Positions 10,006 to 22,284 are shown, numbered from the stretch's first letter. The stretch: 64,000 nucleotides of DNA from Halomonas sp. 7T (GCF_025643255.1 NZ_CP087112.1:744001-808000); one strand, 5' to 3'. Made by a program: numbers and translations. Notes: generated by a model not told the origin, from the sequence alone.

Positions 10006-12168
10006 ATGAGCATAATTGCCCAGGCAACCTTTGAACTTGCTGATGATGAAGTACTGATCTCCCGCTCTGATCTCCAGGGGAATATCTCCTACGTGAACCA
10101 GACATTTATCGATGTTAGTGGTTACTCGCAGGCAGAGTTAATAGGTGAGCCCCATAGTGTTTTTCGTGATCCAGAAATTCCCTCTTTGGTATTCAAAAAC
10201 ATGTGGGACACCATCGGTAAAGGGAAAACCTGGCAAGGAGTGCTTAAAAATCGCTGTAAAAATGGCGATACCTACTGGGTGGACACCACGGTAGCACCGT
10301 TGCTGGATGGCGATCGCGTGGCCGGTTATACGGCGATCCGCCGTAAAGCGGGGCCAAAATCTATTGCTCGCGCTACCAGGGGCTATATCGCTATGCAGCA
10401 AGGGCGCGGTCGAGGTTTTAGGCTCCATAATGGTGCATTGCGTCGTGCTGGGCTGCGTGGTTGGGTGCAGCGGTTCAGCTTTAGCAGCATGCAGGCCAAG
10501 CTGATGGGTATGGTGGTTGCGGCTATCGCGCTACTGATAGTGGCAGGCGCTGCTGGTGTTTATGGATTAACCAGCTCGTCAGAGAGGTTACGCACGCTAA
10601 ACCAAACAGGGCTTGAGGGTATCGCTATTTTGCAGCAGCTTGAGCAGCGCACGGGGCAGCTGCTGCAAGCGTTAGAGCCTGCCGTGCGTAACCCACGCCG
10701 TGCCGATTTAGCGCTGCTTGAAGAGCAAGTCACTAGCCTCAGCGCAGATATGGGTCAAACGTGGCAAGCGTTTTCACAGCAGCGCAGCCATGCCAGTAGT
10801 TTTCAGCAAGGGCTCGCCGCTCATATTGATACTTTTTTAGCGGGTACTGACGATGCTTACACCGCTATTCGTGATGGCAACGGTTTCGCCGCTTTTGAGG
10901 CCTTTAACAATATTGTTCAACCTACTTCTGAAAGTATTAGCGCGACTGTTAATGTATTAGTTGATCAGGAGCGATTGGCTGCCCAGAGCTTGATGGAGAG
11001 TGCCGAGCGTCAGCAAAAAAACTTGCTGTGGGGGCAGTTAGGCGTTCTTTTATTCGGCATTGTGGTGATGGTTTGGCTGAGTGTCGCTGTTCTGAAGTCA
11101 CTGCTGAGGTCACTTAGTGAGGCCCGCCGAGTCACGTTCCAAATTGCAGCGGGCAATCTTGCCAACCGGGTGACCCTCAAGCGTGATGACGAGCTAGGTG
11201 AACTGCTGGCGTCACTGGAAACGATGCGGGCGAGTCTGTCGGGGTTAATTACCGAAGTGGGTAATAAGGTAGACGTTGTGACGCCCGCCTCGGAGCATAT
11301 CAAACAGCAAAATGAGGAGCTGGCGTCTCGTACTGAGCAGCAAGCTTCTTCGTTGCAACAAACCGCTTCCAGCATGGATCAAATGACCGCGACGGTGCAG
11401 CAGAACACCGAAAATGCGCGTCAGGCCAATCAGCTCGCCATGCAAAACGCCACGACCAGTCGTGAAACAGGCGAACGTATGCAGGCACTGGTGGAGCGCA
11501 TGGAACGCATTGCCGCGAGCGCCGATAAGATGAACGATATTATTACGGTGATTGACGGCATTGCCTTCCAAACCAATATTCTGGCATTGAATGCCTCCGT
11601 TGAAGCTGCCAGAGCAGGCGAGCAGGGTCGCGGCTTTGCCGTAGTGGCCAATGAGGTGCGTAACTTGGCAGGCCGCAGTGCTGATGCCGCGGGTGAAATC
11701 CGCCGTCTGATCGATACTTCTTCCCAGGAAATTGCCGGTGGCGCTGACGCTGTGAAGGAGGCCGAACAGGCCATTGAGCAGGTCGTCAAACAGGTGATGC
11801 GGGTCAGCGACATTATGGAAGAGATTAGCACCGCCTCAGATGAGCAAAGTAGTGGCATTGCGCAAATTAATACGGCGGTCTCTGAGATGGATCACGTCAC
11901 TCAGCAGAATGCTGGCAAGTTGCAGTCAATCTCCAGTGCGGCGCAGCAGTTAACGAATGAAGCAAAGGACTTGGCCAATGTTATTGCTGCCTTCCGGCTA
12001 GAGGGGGCAGAAGAGGAGAGCAGTGAAACGGCGCGACTGCGCTTGCAGCGCCACGATGCTCAATCGCCTAGCCTACCGCTACAGCGTGATCAGCAAACGG
12101 GGTCCCAGCCACTGCCTAAACAACGGCCGTCAACGGCTGCCACGGAAGAGGAGTGGGAAACCTTCTAG
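10006..12168 (+). CDS. Aer-type PAS methyl-accepting chemotaxis protein (copy 2)
   Basis: A 720-residue paralogue of the preceding receptor with the same order: PAS (about 9-117), two membrane spans (about 167-188 and 344-365), HAMP, and an MCP domain with [20 protein letters not shown]. The C-terminus EEWETF is a good CheR-docking pentapeptide. At the FAD-associated motif this copy reads RDPEIP (Arg54, Asp55, Glu57) where the first copy and E. coli Aer read RHPDMP. Two of the three implicated residues are therefore changed, and its PAS domain may bind a different ligand or bind FAD differently. AGGGAA lies before ATG 10006. Confidence 0.88.
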   Translation: MSIIAQATFELADDEVLISRSDLQGNISYVNQTFIDVSGYSQAELIGEPHSVFRDPEIPSLVFKNMWDTIGKGKTWQGVLKNRCKNGDTYWVDTTVAPLLDGDRVAGYTAIRRKAGPKSIARATRGYIAMQQGRGRGFRLHNGALRRAGLRGWVQRFSFSSMQAKLMGMVVAAIALLIVAGAAGVYGLTSSSERLRTLNQTGLEGIAILQQLEQRTGQLLQALEPAVRNPRRADLALLEEQVTSLSADMGQTWQAFSQQRSHASSFQQGLAAHIDTFLAGTDDAYTAIRDGNGFAAFEAFNNIVQPTSESISATVNVLVDQERLAAQSLMESAERQQKNLLWGQLGVLLFGIVVMVWLSVAVLKSLLRSLSEARRVTFQIAAGNLANRVTLKRDDELGELLASLETMRASLSGLITEVGNKVDVVTPASEHIKQQNEELASRTEQQASSLQQTASSMDQMTATVQQNTENARQANQLAMQNATTSRETGERMQALVERMERIAASADKMNDIITVIDGIAFQTNILALNASVEAARAGEQGRGFAVVANEVRNLAGRSADAAGEIRRLIDTSSQEIAGGADAVKEAEQAIEQVVKQVMRVSDIMEEISTASDEQSSGIAQINTAVSEMDHVTQQNAGKLQSISSAAQQLTNEAKDLANVIAAFRLEGAEEESSETARLRLQRHDAQSPSLPLQRDQQTGSQPLPKQRPSTAATEEEWETF

Positions 12169-12308
12169 CCGCTAGGCGGCCTTATGCGCTTTGGTTGTCC
12201 TCTATATCTAGTCTCGGCGGGGCGCTCATGCCACAATCTAAAAACCGCTGGATTCAACTACCTGCCGCCAAGTCTGCGGCAGGCCATGATAAAGATGTAG
12301 AGGACACC

Positions 12309-14153
12309 ATGCCTGAGTATCGCTCCCGTACTACCACTGCTGGCCGTAATATGGCCGGTGCCCGTGCCCTTTGGCGTGCTACGGGTATGAAAGATGACGA
12401 CTTCCATAAGCCCATTATTGCAGTGGCTAACTCGTTTACTCAGTTTGTACCGGGTCACGTTCACTTAAAGGATATGGGGCAGCTCGTTGCCCGTGAAATC
12501 GAAAAAGCAGGCGGTGTTGCTAAAGAGTTCAATACGATTGCGGTAGATGACGGCATCGCGATGGGCCACGACGGCATGCTTTACTCGCTGCCTAGCCGCG
12601 ACATCATTGCAGATAGCGTCGAGTATATGTGCAACGCCCACTGTGCCGATGCATTGGTGTGCATTTCTAACTGCGACAAAATTACTCCCGGAATGCTGAT
12701 GGCGGCTATGCGTCTCAATATTCCGGTGATTTTTGTTTCCGGTGGCCCCATGGAAGCGGGTAAAACGAAGCTGCTCGATCATGGCCTCGATCTTGTCGAT
12801 GCCATGGTGATGGCCGCCGACGATAGCGTCGATGATGAAACCCTGGCCGAAGTCGAGCGCAGTGCGTGCCCCACCTGTGGCAGCTGTTCGGGTATGTTTA
12901 CCGCCAACTCCATGAACTGCTTAATGGAAGCGCTGGGACTGGCGCTGCCGGGTAACGGCACCGTGCTGGCCACCCACTCAGACCGTCGTCGACTGTTTGA
13001 AAATGCCGGCCACCGCATTGTCGAACTCGCTAAACGTTTCTACGAAGGTGAAGAGGCTCACCTGTTGCCCCGTGCGATTGGTAATAAGGCGGCGTTTAAA
13101 AACGCCATGACGCTCGACATTGCTATGGGTGGCTCGACCAATACGATTTTGCACCTGCTAGCGGCGGCGCAAGAGGCGGAAGTCGACTTCTCCATGTCGG
13201 ATATTGACCGCCTTTCCCGTGAAGTGCCGCAGCTATGTAAAGTGGCCCCCAATACCCAGAAGTACCATATTGAAGATGTGCACCGCGCAGGCGGCATCAT
13301 GGCGATTTTGGGTGAACTCGACCGAGCAGGCGTGCTGGATACCTCGGTTCCCACCGTCTACGGCGACAGCTTGAAAGCGGCGCTGGAGGAGTGGGATATC
13401 ATGCGTTCGCCAAGCGCAGAGGTGGTGGAGTTCTTTAAAGCAGGCCCCGGTGGCGTGCCCACTCAAACGGCGTTTTCGCAAAGCACTCGCTGGCCAAGTC
13501 TCGATGGCGACCGCGCGACTGGCTGTATCCGTGATTTGGAGCATGCGTTCTCCCGCGAAGGCGGCTTGGCCGTGCTGTATGGCAATATCGCGCTTGATGG
13601 TTGCGTCGTGAAAACCGCAGGCGTTGATGACTCCATTCTAGTGTTTGAGGGCAAAGCCCACGTGGTGGAGTCTCAAGACCAAGCCGTTGCCAACGTATTA
13701 GATGGCAAGGTGAAAGAGGGTGATGTGGTCGTCATTCGCTACGAAGGCCCCAAAGGTGGCCCCGGCATGCAGGAGATGCTGTACCCGACCTCCTACTTGA
13801 AATCGAAAGGCTTGGGTAAGGCTTGTGCGCTGCTCACCGATGGCCGTTTCTCCGGCGGTACATCAGGTCTCTCGATTGGCCACGTCTCTCCAGAAGCGGC
13901 GGCAGGTGGCGCGATTGGTTTGGTCGAGCAAGGCGATACCATCTTGATTGATATTCCTAACCGCACCATCAACGTACAGCTCAGTGATGCAGAGCTGGCC
14001 AAGCGCCGGGAAGCCATGGACGCTAAGGGCAAAGACGCCTGGAAGCCGGTTGAACAGCGCCCGCGCAAGGTGACTCCCGCGCTAAAAGCCTATGCGCTGC
14101 TCGCCACTTCCGCTGATAAAGGCGCGGTGCGCGACCTCTCCAAGCTGGATTAA
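12309..14153 (+). CDS. ilvD: Dihydroxy-acid dehydratase
   Basis: A 614-residue IlvD, the third common enzyme of isoleucine/valine synthesis. It dehydrates 2,3-dihydroxy-acids to 2-keto acids using an iron-sulfur cluster. The N-terminus ([20 protein letters not shown]) is collinear with E. coli IlvD. Cluster cysteines are visible in [11 protein letters not shown] and [12 protein letters not shown]. The C-terminal [20 protein letters not shown] and GHVSPEAA are also present. ATG 12309 with AGAGGA upstream gives the family start; an in-frame ATG at 12228 would add 27 atypical residues. A terminator follows. Confidence 0.96.
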   Translation: MPEYRSRTTTAGRNMAGARALWRATGMKDDDFHKPIIAVANSFTQFVPGHVHLKDMGQLVAREIEKAGGVAKEFNTIAVDDGIAMGHDGMLYSLPSRDIIADSVEYMCNAHCADALVCISNCDKITPGMLMAAMRLNIPVIFVSGGPMEAGKTKLLDHGLDLVDAMVMAADDSVDDETLAEVERSACPTCGSCSGMFTANSMNCLMEALGLALPGNGTVLATHSDRRRLFENAGHRIVELAKRFYEGEEAHLLPRAIGNKAAFKNAMTLDIAMGGSTNTILHLLAAAQEAEVDFSMSDIDRLSREVPQLCKVAPNTQKYHIEDVHRAGGIMAILGELDRAGVLDTSVPTVYGDSLKAALEEWDIMRSPSAEVVEFFKAGPGGVPTQTAFSQSTRWPSLDGDRATGCIRDLEHAFSREGGLAVLYGNIALDGCVVKTAGVDDSILVFEGKAHVVESQDQAVANVLDGKVKEGDVVVIRYEGPKGGPGMQEMLYPTSYLKSKGLGKACALLTDGRFSGGTSGLSIGHVSPEAAAGGAIGLVEQGDTILIDIPNRTINVQLSDAELAKRREAMDAKGKDAWKPVEQRPRKVTPALKAYALLATSADKGAVRDLSKLD

Positions 14154-14162
14154 TTGCGTCAT

Positions 14163-14192
14163 AACAGCCCGTCTCGTACGGGCTGTTTTTTT
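14163..14192 (+). terminator. Intrinsic terminator of ilvD
   Basis: A perfect 9-bp stem (AACAGCCCG with CGGGCTGTT) with a seven-base loop runs into a T tract, 10 bp after the ilvD stop. Confidence 0.92.
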
Positions 14193-14228
14193 GCCAACCG
14201 TGAACCGTCAAATCGACTAAGGATTGTA

Positions 14229-15284
14229 ATGAAGGCGATCATCAACGTTGGCCTTGTTGGCTATGGCTTCGCAAGCAAGACCTTCCATGCCCCGCTGATT
14301 CAAGCGACGGAAGGGTTGGATCTAGTGGCGGTTTCCTCAAGCGATGCGGCCAAGGTGAAGGCGGGTCTGCCCAATGTGGAAATAGAAAGCCAAGCGCTGG
14401 CGCTATGTAGGCATCCAGACCTTGATCTCATTGTGATTCCCACCCCGAACGATACCCACTTCCCCTTAGCCAAAGCGGCACTCTTAGCGGGTAAGCATGT
14501 CGTGGTCGATAAGCCATTCACCGTGACGTTCTCAGAGGCAAAACAGTTAAAAGCCCTAGCGGTGGATAAAGAGCGGCTGATATCGGTCTTTCACAACCGC
14601 CGCTGGGATAGCGACTTTCTGACCATTCAGGCGCTCTTAAAGGAAGGCACGCTGGGGCGCATGACGGGGTTTGAGTCGCGCTTTGATCGCTTTCGCCCTG
14701 AAGTGCGTGACCGCTGGCGGGAAAAAGCCACGCCAGGTGGCGGTATTTGGTACGACCTAGGCCCGCACCTTTTGGATCAGGTTTGCGAGCTATTTGGGAT
14801 GCCCAACGCCATTTTACTGGAGTTAGGCATGCGCCGTGACGGTGCCAAAGCGGATGATGACTTCCTCTGTTTGCTGGAGTACGACGGTTTTAGAGTGTGC
14901 TTAAGTGCCGGTACGCTGGTAGCCGAGCCGACGCCGCGTTTTCGCATCCACGGCACCAAAGGTAGTTACACCAAATATGGTCTTGACCCTCAAGAAGAGC
15001 GCTTAAAGGATGGCGAAATACCTTCCCCGCACTGGGGGGTGGATACTCCTGGTACGTTGGCACTTAACGAAGATGAAAACGAGTCCGCGTCTATTCAGCA
15101 TCGCGAGCACCCAACGCTGCCGGGGAACTACCTTGCTTACTATCAAGGGGTTGCGGCCGCCTTACGTGATAGCGCTCCGCTGCCGGTCAATATCGACGAT
15201 GCACTGCGTAGTATGATGCTGCTGGAAGCGGGTCTAGACAGCCATCGGCAGCGGCGTTGGATAGCGCTTAAACCTCATTTGTAG
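14229..15284 (+). CDS. ydgJ: Gfo/Idh/MocA-family oxidoreductase, YdgJ-like
   Basis: A 351-residue NAD(P)-dependent dehydrogenase of the Gfo/Idh/MocA family. The Rossmann motif VGLVGYGFASKTFHAPLI opens the protein, VVVDKPFTVTFSEAK contains the family EKP-like element (DKP), and NRRWDSDFLT and GGGIWYDLGPHLLDQ match E. coli YdgJ closely. The substrate is unknown; relatives act on inositols and other polyols. ATG 14229, preceded by AAGGATTG, is chosen over the upstream frame, which overlaps the ilvD terminator. Confidence 0.87.
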   Translation: MKAIINVGLVGYGFASKTFHAPLIQATEGLDLVAVSSSDAAKVKAGLPNVEIESQALALCRHPDLDLIVIPTPNDTHFPLAKAALLAGKHVVVDKPFTVTFSEAKQLKALAVDKERLISVFHNRRWDSDFLTIQALLKEGTLGRMTGFESRFDRFRPEVRDRWREKATPGGGIWYDLGPHLLDQVCELFGMPNAILLELGMRRDGAKADDDFLCLLEYDGFRVCLSAGTLVAEPTPRFRIHGTKGSYTKYGLDPQEERLKDGEIPSPHWGVDTPGTLALNEDENESASIQHREHPTLPGNYLAYYQGVAAALRDSAPLPVNIDDALRSMMLLEAGLDSHRQRRWIALKPHL

Positions 15285-16976
<1,692 letters not shown>

Positions 16977-17018
16977 TCGCTTTTGCATACTAATCTGTAT
17001 ATAGTGGTAATACATAGT

Positions 17019-17046
17019 CCTTCCCTTCTAGGGGAGGGCTTTTTTT
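17019..17046 (+). terminator. Intrinsic terminator of gdhA
   Basis: A 7-bp stem (CCTTCCC with GGGAGGG, one G-T pair) with a six-base loop is followed after one C by seven T residues (17040-17046). Confidence 0.8.
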
Positions 17047-17083
17047 GTGGTTAATTTTTTACTGCTTTCCAAGGAGAGTGAGA

Positions 17084-17497
17084 ATGGGGCAGCGTCCTCC
17101 AATTATCATAAATCGTATTGATGCCGAACGCCTTCAGCGTCTGATCGATAACGCCGCTGAAAAAGATTTAATGGTGGCGGAGCTACTCGAAGAGGAGTTG
17201 CTGCGTGGTGAAGTGCTCGACCCCCAGGATATCCCTGAAGACGTAGTGAGTATGAATAGCCAGATACGCTTTACCGATCTGACCCGTGAGCGTCAGATGA
17301 TTCGAACGCTGGTTTACCCGCACTCGCTAGAGAGCGTGCCCGACGGGATTTCGGTGATGGCGCCTATTGGTGCGGCGTTAATCGGCCTAAAAATAGGCGA
17401 TGTGATTGAGTGGCCGCTGCCCAATAATACGGAAGTGCGTCTGCGTGTTGATGCGATTTTCTGGCAGCCTGAAAGGGAGAAGCAGTTTCATCGATAA
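17084..17497 (+). CDS. rnk: Rnk, GreA/GreB C-terminal-domain family regulator of nucleoside diphosphate kinase
   Basis: A 137-residue protein collinear with E. coli Rnk (136 residues): PPIIINRIDAERLQRL at the start, DVVSMNSQIRF in the middle, then RTLVYPHS and VMAPIGAALIGLKIGD. Rnk binds RNA polymerase near the secondary channel and lacks the long coiled coil needed for transcript cleavage. The start at 17084 has AAGGAG upstream; the longer frame from 17045 would run through the gdhA terminator T tract. Confidence 0.88.
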   Translation: MGQRPPIIINRIDAERLQRLIDNAAEKDLMVAELLEEELLRGEVLDPQDIPEDVVSMNSQIRFTDLTRERQMIRTLVYPHSLESVPDGISVMAPIGAALIGLKIGDVIEWPLPNNTEVRLRVDAIFWQPEREKQFHR

Positions 17498-17768
17498 TAA
17501 TCCGCTGATAGCCTCTCAATATTTCACGTTTAAAAATGGGTTGCATCCGGGGCGTGAGTTACCTTTTGTAGCAGTTAGCTCGCGCCTTCATTGCGCTAAT
17601 ATCATTTCTTGATAAACTAATTTGAATTTATTCAACGCGCATTTACTCACTATTTTTGATACGTTTTGTCGTCAAGTGGTGGTGAGCAATCTCATACGCG
17701 ACGTTATATTGATCTGCTAAATGCTAGGAAACATAGATAGGGAAAAATAATGGTAAAAGGAATGCTTG

Positions 17769-19790
17769 GTGCGTTTAGCCCGCTTAGTTAACAAACTTGC
17801 GGTATTGCGTTCGTTAAAAGGCCGGCTATTGCTGGGACTCTCTTGCGCGCTGTTGTTGCTGGCGGCTTTGGTATTGGGCATGGCATGGCAGGTGGGTAAA
17901 ACGATGCTGCATGAAGCGAACATGGCGCATTTGCGCTACGAGACACAGCTTCTTGCCGATGAAATGACCCAGCAGATTGAACAGCGTTTCCAAGCACTGG
18001 AGCGTTTAAATCAGTCGCTCGATATACATGAAGACCCAGACGCTTTGGAGGCTACGCTCAGCCAAAACGATGCATTACTCGCATGGTTTGAGGGCGTTGT
18101 CATTGCGGATAATCAAGGACGTATTATTGCAGATTGGCCCCGCGTAGAGGGTAGGCAGGGACTGGAAACGTCGGCACTTGAGTATTTTAAAATGTTGCGA
18201 GGGACGCGCCAGCCCTACGTCAGCGAACCGTTTGTTGGGCGAGCGAGCAAGATGCCCTTAGTGGTTGTCGGCGTGCCTCGAAAAACCGCCGATGGGGAGT
18301 TTGATGGCTTTATTGGTGGGGTAGTGAGCCTAGATGCAGGCGGATTATTTGGCCGTTTAGCTAAGGTGCGACTAGGTGAGGATGGGTTTGCTAGCGTGGC
18401 AACCTCCACGGGAATTATTCTGCATCACCCCAATCGAGCGTTAATTAATTCACCGATTCCGAATTTGTCTGGCAATCCTTTGCTTGAGCTAGCGCTTGAC
18501 GGCTGGCAAGGGCATGGGGTGGGAAATTTAATTGATGGGCGGCTTAGCCTGCAATCCTATGCCCAGATTTGGCCTGCTAGTTGGGTGGTGGGGTTCTTTT
18601 TACCCATTGAGCAAGCACATCAACCTCTGGTTGATTTCATCAAGAAGCTATGGTGGATATGGGCTGCCCTGGCGTTATTAATGATGCCATTTTTATGGTG
18701 GCTATTGGCGCGTATTCTGACCCCTTTGAAACAATTAGAACGACAGATTGGTGAAGTAGGGCGGGGGCGTCGTGACCATGTGCGGCTGGCAACGACAATG
18801 CAAGAGCTTCAGCAGGTAGCGACCACCTTTAATCGGGTAGAGGATGAGCGCCAGCAGCTTGTCGGTAATCTACAAGAGCGAGAGGCTTTTTTAGATTCAG
18901 TTCTGAGTGCTTCCCCTCAAGGCATGTTCGTTGCTAACTTTGGCGGCGTGATTACCTATATGAATCCGGCGCTGCTGGAAATTTTGGGTATCTCTCCTAA
19001 TACCCCCATGCAAGTATGGATGCAGCAAATCCATCCTGATGACCTGGATGGTGCTGGAGATATGTGGCGCCATAGCCTGAAATCAGGCAGCGACTTTGTT
19101 CGACAGCTGCGGTTTATTCGTAACGATAACGAAACGCTTTGGTTAGATATCCATGCCCGCGTGGTCATGCTTTCCCAAGGAGGTCATTCATTGGGTTTAG
19201 TCGGCGTGGTTAAAGATATTACCGAGCGCCGTGAGCAAGAGGCGTTGCAGCGCTGGGAGGCAGAGCATGATCCGCTAACTGGCCTGCTCAATCGCCGCGG
19301 TTTCGAGCGACGCCTTGAAGAGGCATTTGCGGATTTTCAGAAAACCAGCACGCCCTCGGCACTGCTCATGTTTGATCTTGACCACTTTAAGCCTATCAAT
19401 GATGAAGGCGGACATGCGCTAGGCGATGAAATGCTGCGTCGGATTGCCCAGGTGGTGGCGTGGGAAGTACGTCGTAGCGACCATGTAGCACGGCAGGGGG
19501 GAGATGAGTTTGCTGTTTTACTGCCGAGTTGCACGATTGGGCAAGCAGAGCGGATCGCTGAAGCGTTGCGTCAATCTGTGAGTGAAATAACAGTGAATCA
19601 GGAGGGACGAGAGTACACAGTAACCCTGAGTATTGGTGTCACGCGTTTTGATGAAAGCGATGACAGCGTTGACGATGCGCTGGCCCGTGCAGACGCCGCA
19701 AGTTATGAAGCCAAAGGGCTTGGCCGCGACAGTGTGGTTTTGCGAGTGCCAACGGAGCAGGACCTAGGCGCGCTGTTTGATAAACACTAG
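17769..19790 (+). CDS. Membrane diguanylate cyclase (Cache-type sensor, PAS, GGDEF)
   Basis: A 673-residue c-di-GMP synthase. One span at about 17-39 and a second near 295-317 enclose a periplasmic region of Cache type (SEPFVGRASKMPLVVVGVPR). Next come a HAMP-like linker, a PAS domain (about 370-490) and a GGDEF domain from HDPLTGLLNRRGF. The catalytic GGDEF is intact, and RRSD lies five residues before it, which fits an inhibitory I-site (RxxD). There is no EAL domain. The start is taken as GTG 17769, with TTG 17766 equally possible; AAAGGA lies 7 bp upstream. A 13-codon ATG reading frame (17749-17790) overlaps the start and may be a leader or chance. Confidence 0.88.
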   Translation: MRLARLVNKLAVLRSLKGRLLLGLSCALLLLAALVLGMAWQVGKTMLHEANMAHLRYETQLLADEMTQQIEQRFQALERLNQSLDIHEDPDALEATLSQNDALLAWFEGVVIADNQGRIIADWPRVEGRQGLETSALEYFKMLRGTRQPYVSEPFVGRASKMPLVVVGVPRKTADGEFDGFIGGVVSLDAGGLFGRLAKVRLGEDGFASVATSTGIILHHPNRALINSPIPNLSGNPLLELALDGWQGHGVGNLIDGRLSLQSYAQIWPASWVVGFFLPIEQAHQPLVDFIKKLWWIWAALALLMMPFLWWLLARILTPLKQLERQIGEVGRGRRDHVRLATTMQELQQVATTFNRVEDERQQLVGNLQEREAFLDSVLSASPQGMFVANFGGVITYMNPALLEILGISPNTPMQVWMQQIHPDDLDGAGDMWRHSLKSGSDFVRQLRFIRNDNETLWLDIHARVVMLSQGGHSLGLVGVVKDITERREQEALQRWEAEHDPLTGLLNRRGFERRLEEAFADFQKTSTPSALLMFDLDHFKPINDEGGHALGDEMLRRIAQVVAWEVRRSDHVARQGGDEFAVLLPSCTIGQAERIAEALRQSVSEITVNQEGREYTVTLSIGVTRFDESDDSVDDALARADAASYEAKGLGRDSVVLRVPTEQDLGALFDKH

Positions 19791-19855
19791 CATGTCGACA
19801 AATCGTTGCTAACGATAGAATATAAGTGACTACTTATTAGACTGAGAGTGCCCTT

Positions 19856-20803
19856 GTGGAGCTACTTGCGCTATTTTCCCGCACACTGGACGTTACGCTG
19901 CCGGTATTTGCGATGGTCTTTGTGGGTATTGGCTTAAAGCGTTTGCGATGGATCGATAGTGCCTTTGTGGCGACCGCGTCAACATTAGTCTTTAAAGCGA
20001 CACTTCCTACCCTTATCTTCCTAAGTCTCGTTAAAGCCGATTTGAGCGTCGCGCTCGATGTGTCGCTGCTGCTCTTTTTTGCAATTGCTACGCTGGCGCA
20101 GTTCGCATTTAGCTGGGGGTGGGCGCATTACCGAGTCCCTAAAGCGGAAAGGGGAATTTATGTGCAGGGTGCCTTCCGCGGCAACTGTGGTGTTGTGGGC
20201 TTAGCGCTAGCGGCAGGCATGTACGGTAACTATGGGCTTTCAGCGGGCAGCTTACTGCTTGGGGTTGTCATTATTATGTACAACGCATTATCTGTGATTG
20301 CCTTGGCGGCGTACCAGCCCGGACAAGCAACCGATTGGCGCAGCATGCTCAAACATATGGTGACTAATCCACTTATCCTTTCCGTATTTGCAGCGCTGCC
20401 ATTTACGGCGTTCTCACTTCCATTGCCCAGTTGGGTAATCACTTCTGGCGATTACTTTGCCTCATTAACGTTACCCCTGGCATTGATCTGTATTGGCGCA
20501 ACGCTCTCGGTGGCCGGCATTCGCGTAGGAAGCCAAGTGGCGCTCAGTGCAAGCAGCATGAAGATGATCGTACTGCCTTTTGCCTCTACGTGGGCGGCAT
20601 GGATGGTGGGGTTCTCTGGGGAGCAGTTGGGTTTGCTGTTCCTATTTTTCGCTAGCCCCACGGCCGCTGCCAGCTTTGTGATGGTCAAAGCGATCAACGG
20701 CAATGTGGTGTTAGCGGCGAATATAATCGCCATTACCACACTGATGGCGAGCATGACGGTAACGTTGGGTATATTTGCGCTTCGCCTGTTAGGGTGGATT
20801 TAG
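19856..20803 (+). CDS. AEC-family (auxin efflux carrier-type) permease
   Basis: A 315-residue hydrophobic protein with about ten predicted membrane spans, the usual size for the AEC family. FAMVFVGIGLKR near the N-terminus, the conserved mid-protein RGNCGVVGLALAAGMYG and FFASPTAAASFVMVKA near the C-terminus support the call. Members export or import small organic acids such as malate or malonate. No substrate can be assigned here and no metabolic partner gene lies beside it. The start codon is GTG. Confidence 0.82.
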   Translation: MELLALFSRTLDVTLPVFAMVFVGIGLKRLRWIDSAFVATASTLVFKATLPTLIFLSLVKADLSVALDVSLLLFFAIATLAQFAFSWGWAHYRVPKAERGIYVQGAFRGNCGVVGLALAAGMYGNYGLSAGSLLLGVVIIMYNALSVIALAAYQPGQATDWRSMLKHMVTNPLILSVFAALPFTAFSLPLPSWVITSGDYFASLTLPLALICIGATLSVAGIRVGSQVALSASSMKMIVLPFASTWAAWMVGFSGEQLGLLFLFFASPTAAASFVMVKAINGNVVLAANIIAITTLMASMTVTLGIFALRLLGWI

Positions 20804-20854
20804 CCGCTATGGTTGGCCGAGGTAACGCAACACGCTATACTACGTGCCCGTTAA

Positions 20855-20931
20855 GTCCCTGTAGCTCAGTAGGATAGAGCAGCCGCCTCCTAAGCGGCAG
20901 GTCGCAGGTTCGACTCCTGCCAGGGACGCCA
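20855..20931 (+). tRNA. tRNA-Arg (anticodon CCT)
   Basis: A 77-nt cloverleaf with an encoded CCA end. The acceptor pair GTCCCTG/CAGGGAC, a D arm with TAGCTCAGT, the anticodon stem GCCGC/GCGGC around loop CTCCTAA (anticodon CCT at 20889-20891) and the T arm GGTTCGACTCC are all present. It reads the rare arginine codon AGG. No integrase or duplicated 3' end is seen nearby. Confidence 0.97.
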
Positions 20932-21091
20932 TATAGCATCAAGTTCTCACTAATATCTCGTTTACCTTTCCGTTAATTCCCCAATGTCTTCCTGCTGGAT
21001 TCTTTAAACCGGTAAACGTTGATCAGGGATTCACTAGGAATCCCTGTCGTTCATAAAAAGCCTCTCAGTAGGTGATCCTAACTACCCATTC

Positions 21092-22264
21092 CTAAGCTGC
21101 CTCAAGCGGACGCGAGGGCCCAAAGTGTTCAAAGTGACGGCGGTCGGCGCTGACACCCAGATCAGCCAGAGCGACATTAATGGCTGTCATAAAACCTTGG
21201 GGGCCGACAAAATAGCAGCGAGCCATCGGGCTAGGCAGGTAGTCGGCTAATAAAGCGCGGTTGATACGCCCGGTATGGTCAGCGCGGTTCCCTCTTTCAT
21301 GAATGCTGACAGCTTGAAAATAGCGAGGGTAGGCAGCCTTTAGTTCTTCAAGCTCGTTATTAAAAGCGTGATGATCGGCATCTAAAGCGGCGTGTAAATA
21401 GACGACCTGGCGCCCAAGCGCTAGCGCATGCCGCGCCATGGGGAGAAGTGGCGTTTGGCCAACACCTCCGCTGGCAAGTAGCAATGGTTCGTCACCTTCT
21501 ATCAGCGTCAGGTCGCCTGCTGGGGGAAGCAGTTCGATGCTATCACCGGGTTGCAGGGCGTCATGGAAATGGCGGCTGACTTGCCCTTCCGCTTCGCGTT
21601 TGATTGAGATGCGATAGCGTCGGCCATTGGGGGTATCCGATAAGCTGTAATGCCGATAGATGGGTTCGCCATTAATGGTGAGGCGTACGCCGATATATTG
21701 GCCAGGCTCATGGTCAGCCACAGGACCGCCATCTTCGGGTTCGAGAATAAACGAGCGTATTAAGACACTCTCCTGCTGGGTGCTGGCAATTTTGAAGCGG
21801 CGAGTGCCCCGCCAACCGCCTGGACGCTGCTCAAACTCACGGTATCGCTGGTCTTCAAGGTCGATGAGTAGGGCGGCAAGCTCGTTATATAGCGCTCCCC
21901 AAGCATCGGCGATTTCCGGCGTTACGGCATCACCAAGAACATCGCCAATCGCTGCGAGTAGGCATTCCCCGACGATGGGGTACTGCTCAGGAAGAATCCC
22001 TAAAGAGACATGCTTGCTGACCACAACCGCCAGTGTAGCGCGTGCCTTTGCAGGATTACTGCGTAGTTTTACATAGGCTAATACGGCGCTCGCTAAAGCA
22101 CGAGGTTGCCCACCACTTTGCTGATGCGCCTCGTTAAAGAGGGGTCTTACCTCGGGATAGCGGGTAAACATCAGCGGGTAAAAATGCTGGGTAATGGCGT
22201 CTAGATGTTCAGCAACGACGGGCGCCGTAGCGTTGATCAGTGTTTCCTGTTCATGTGTTAGCAC
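21092..22264 (-). CDS. hmp: Flavohemoprotein, nitric oxide dioxygenase
   Basis: A 390-residue Hmp: an N-terminal globin domain (proximal His in VVSKHVSLGILPEQY), then an FAD domain (EPIYRHYSLSDTPNG) and an NAD domain (LLASGGVGQTPLLPM). It oxidises NO to nitrate aerobically. The start is set at GTG 22264 rather than ATG 22282. GCGGAG sits six bases before the GTG, the ATG has no ribosome site, and family members begin just before LTHEQ. This choice also moves the NsrR-type operator (22285-22307) clear of the ribosome site. Confidence 0.95.
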   Translation of the reverse strand: MLTHEQETLINATAPVVAEHLDAITQHFYPLMFTRYPEVRPLFNEAHQQSGGQPRALASAVLAYVKLRSNPAKARATLAVVVSKHVSLGILPEQYPIVGECLLAAIGDVLGDAVTPEIADAWGALYNELAALLIDLEDQRYREFEQRPGGWRGTRRFKIASTQQESVLIRSFILEPEDGGPVADHEPGQYIGVRLTINGEPIYRHYSLSDTPNGRRYRISIKREAEGQVSRHFHDALQPGDSIELLPPAGDLTLIEGDEPLLLASGGVGQTPLLPMARHALALGRQVVYLHAALDADHHAFNNELEELKAAYPRYFQAVSIHERGNRADHTGRINRALLADYLPSPMARCYFVGPQGFMTAINVALADLGVSADRRHFEHFGPSRPLEAA

Positions 22265-22284
22265 GAAAAACTCCGCTGGCATTA

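Noticed and set aside
12228..12308. Upstream ATG start for ilvD
   Set aside because: It would add 27 residues absent from the family; ATG 12309 has a ribosome site and matches the E. coli N-terminus.
20855..20931. tRNA-Arg as an integration site of a genomic island
   Set aside because: No integrase, no repeat of the tRNA 3' end and no change to mobile genes on either side.
21024..21046. Intrinsic terminator after tRNA-Arg (CAGGGATTC-ACTAG-GAATCCCTG)
   Set aside because: The 9-bp stem is perfect but neither strand has a T tract directly after it; it is left as an unexplained inverted repeat.
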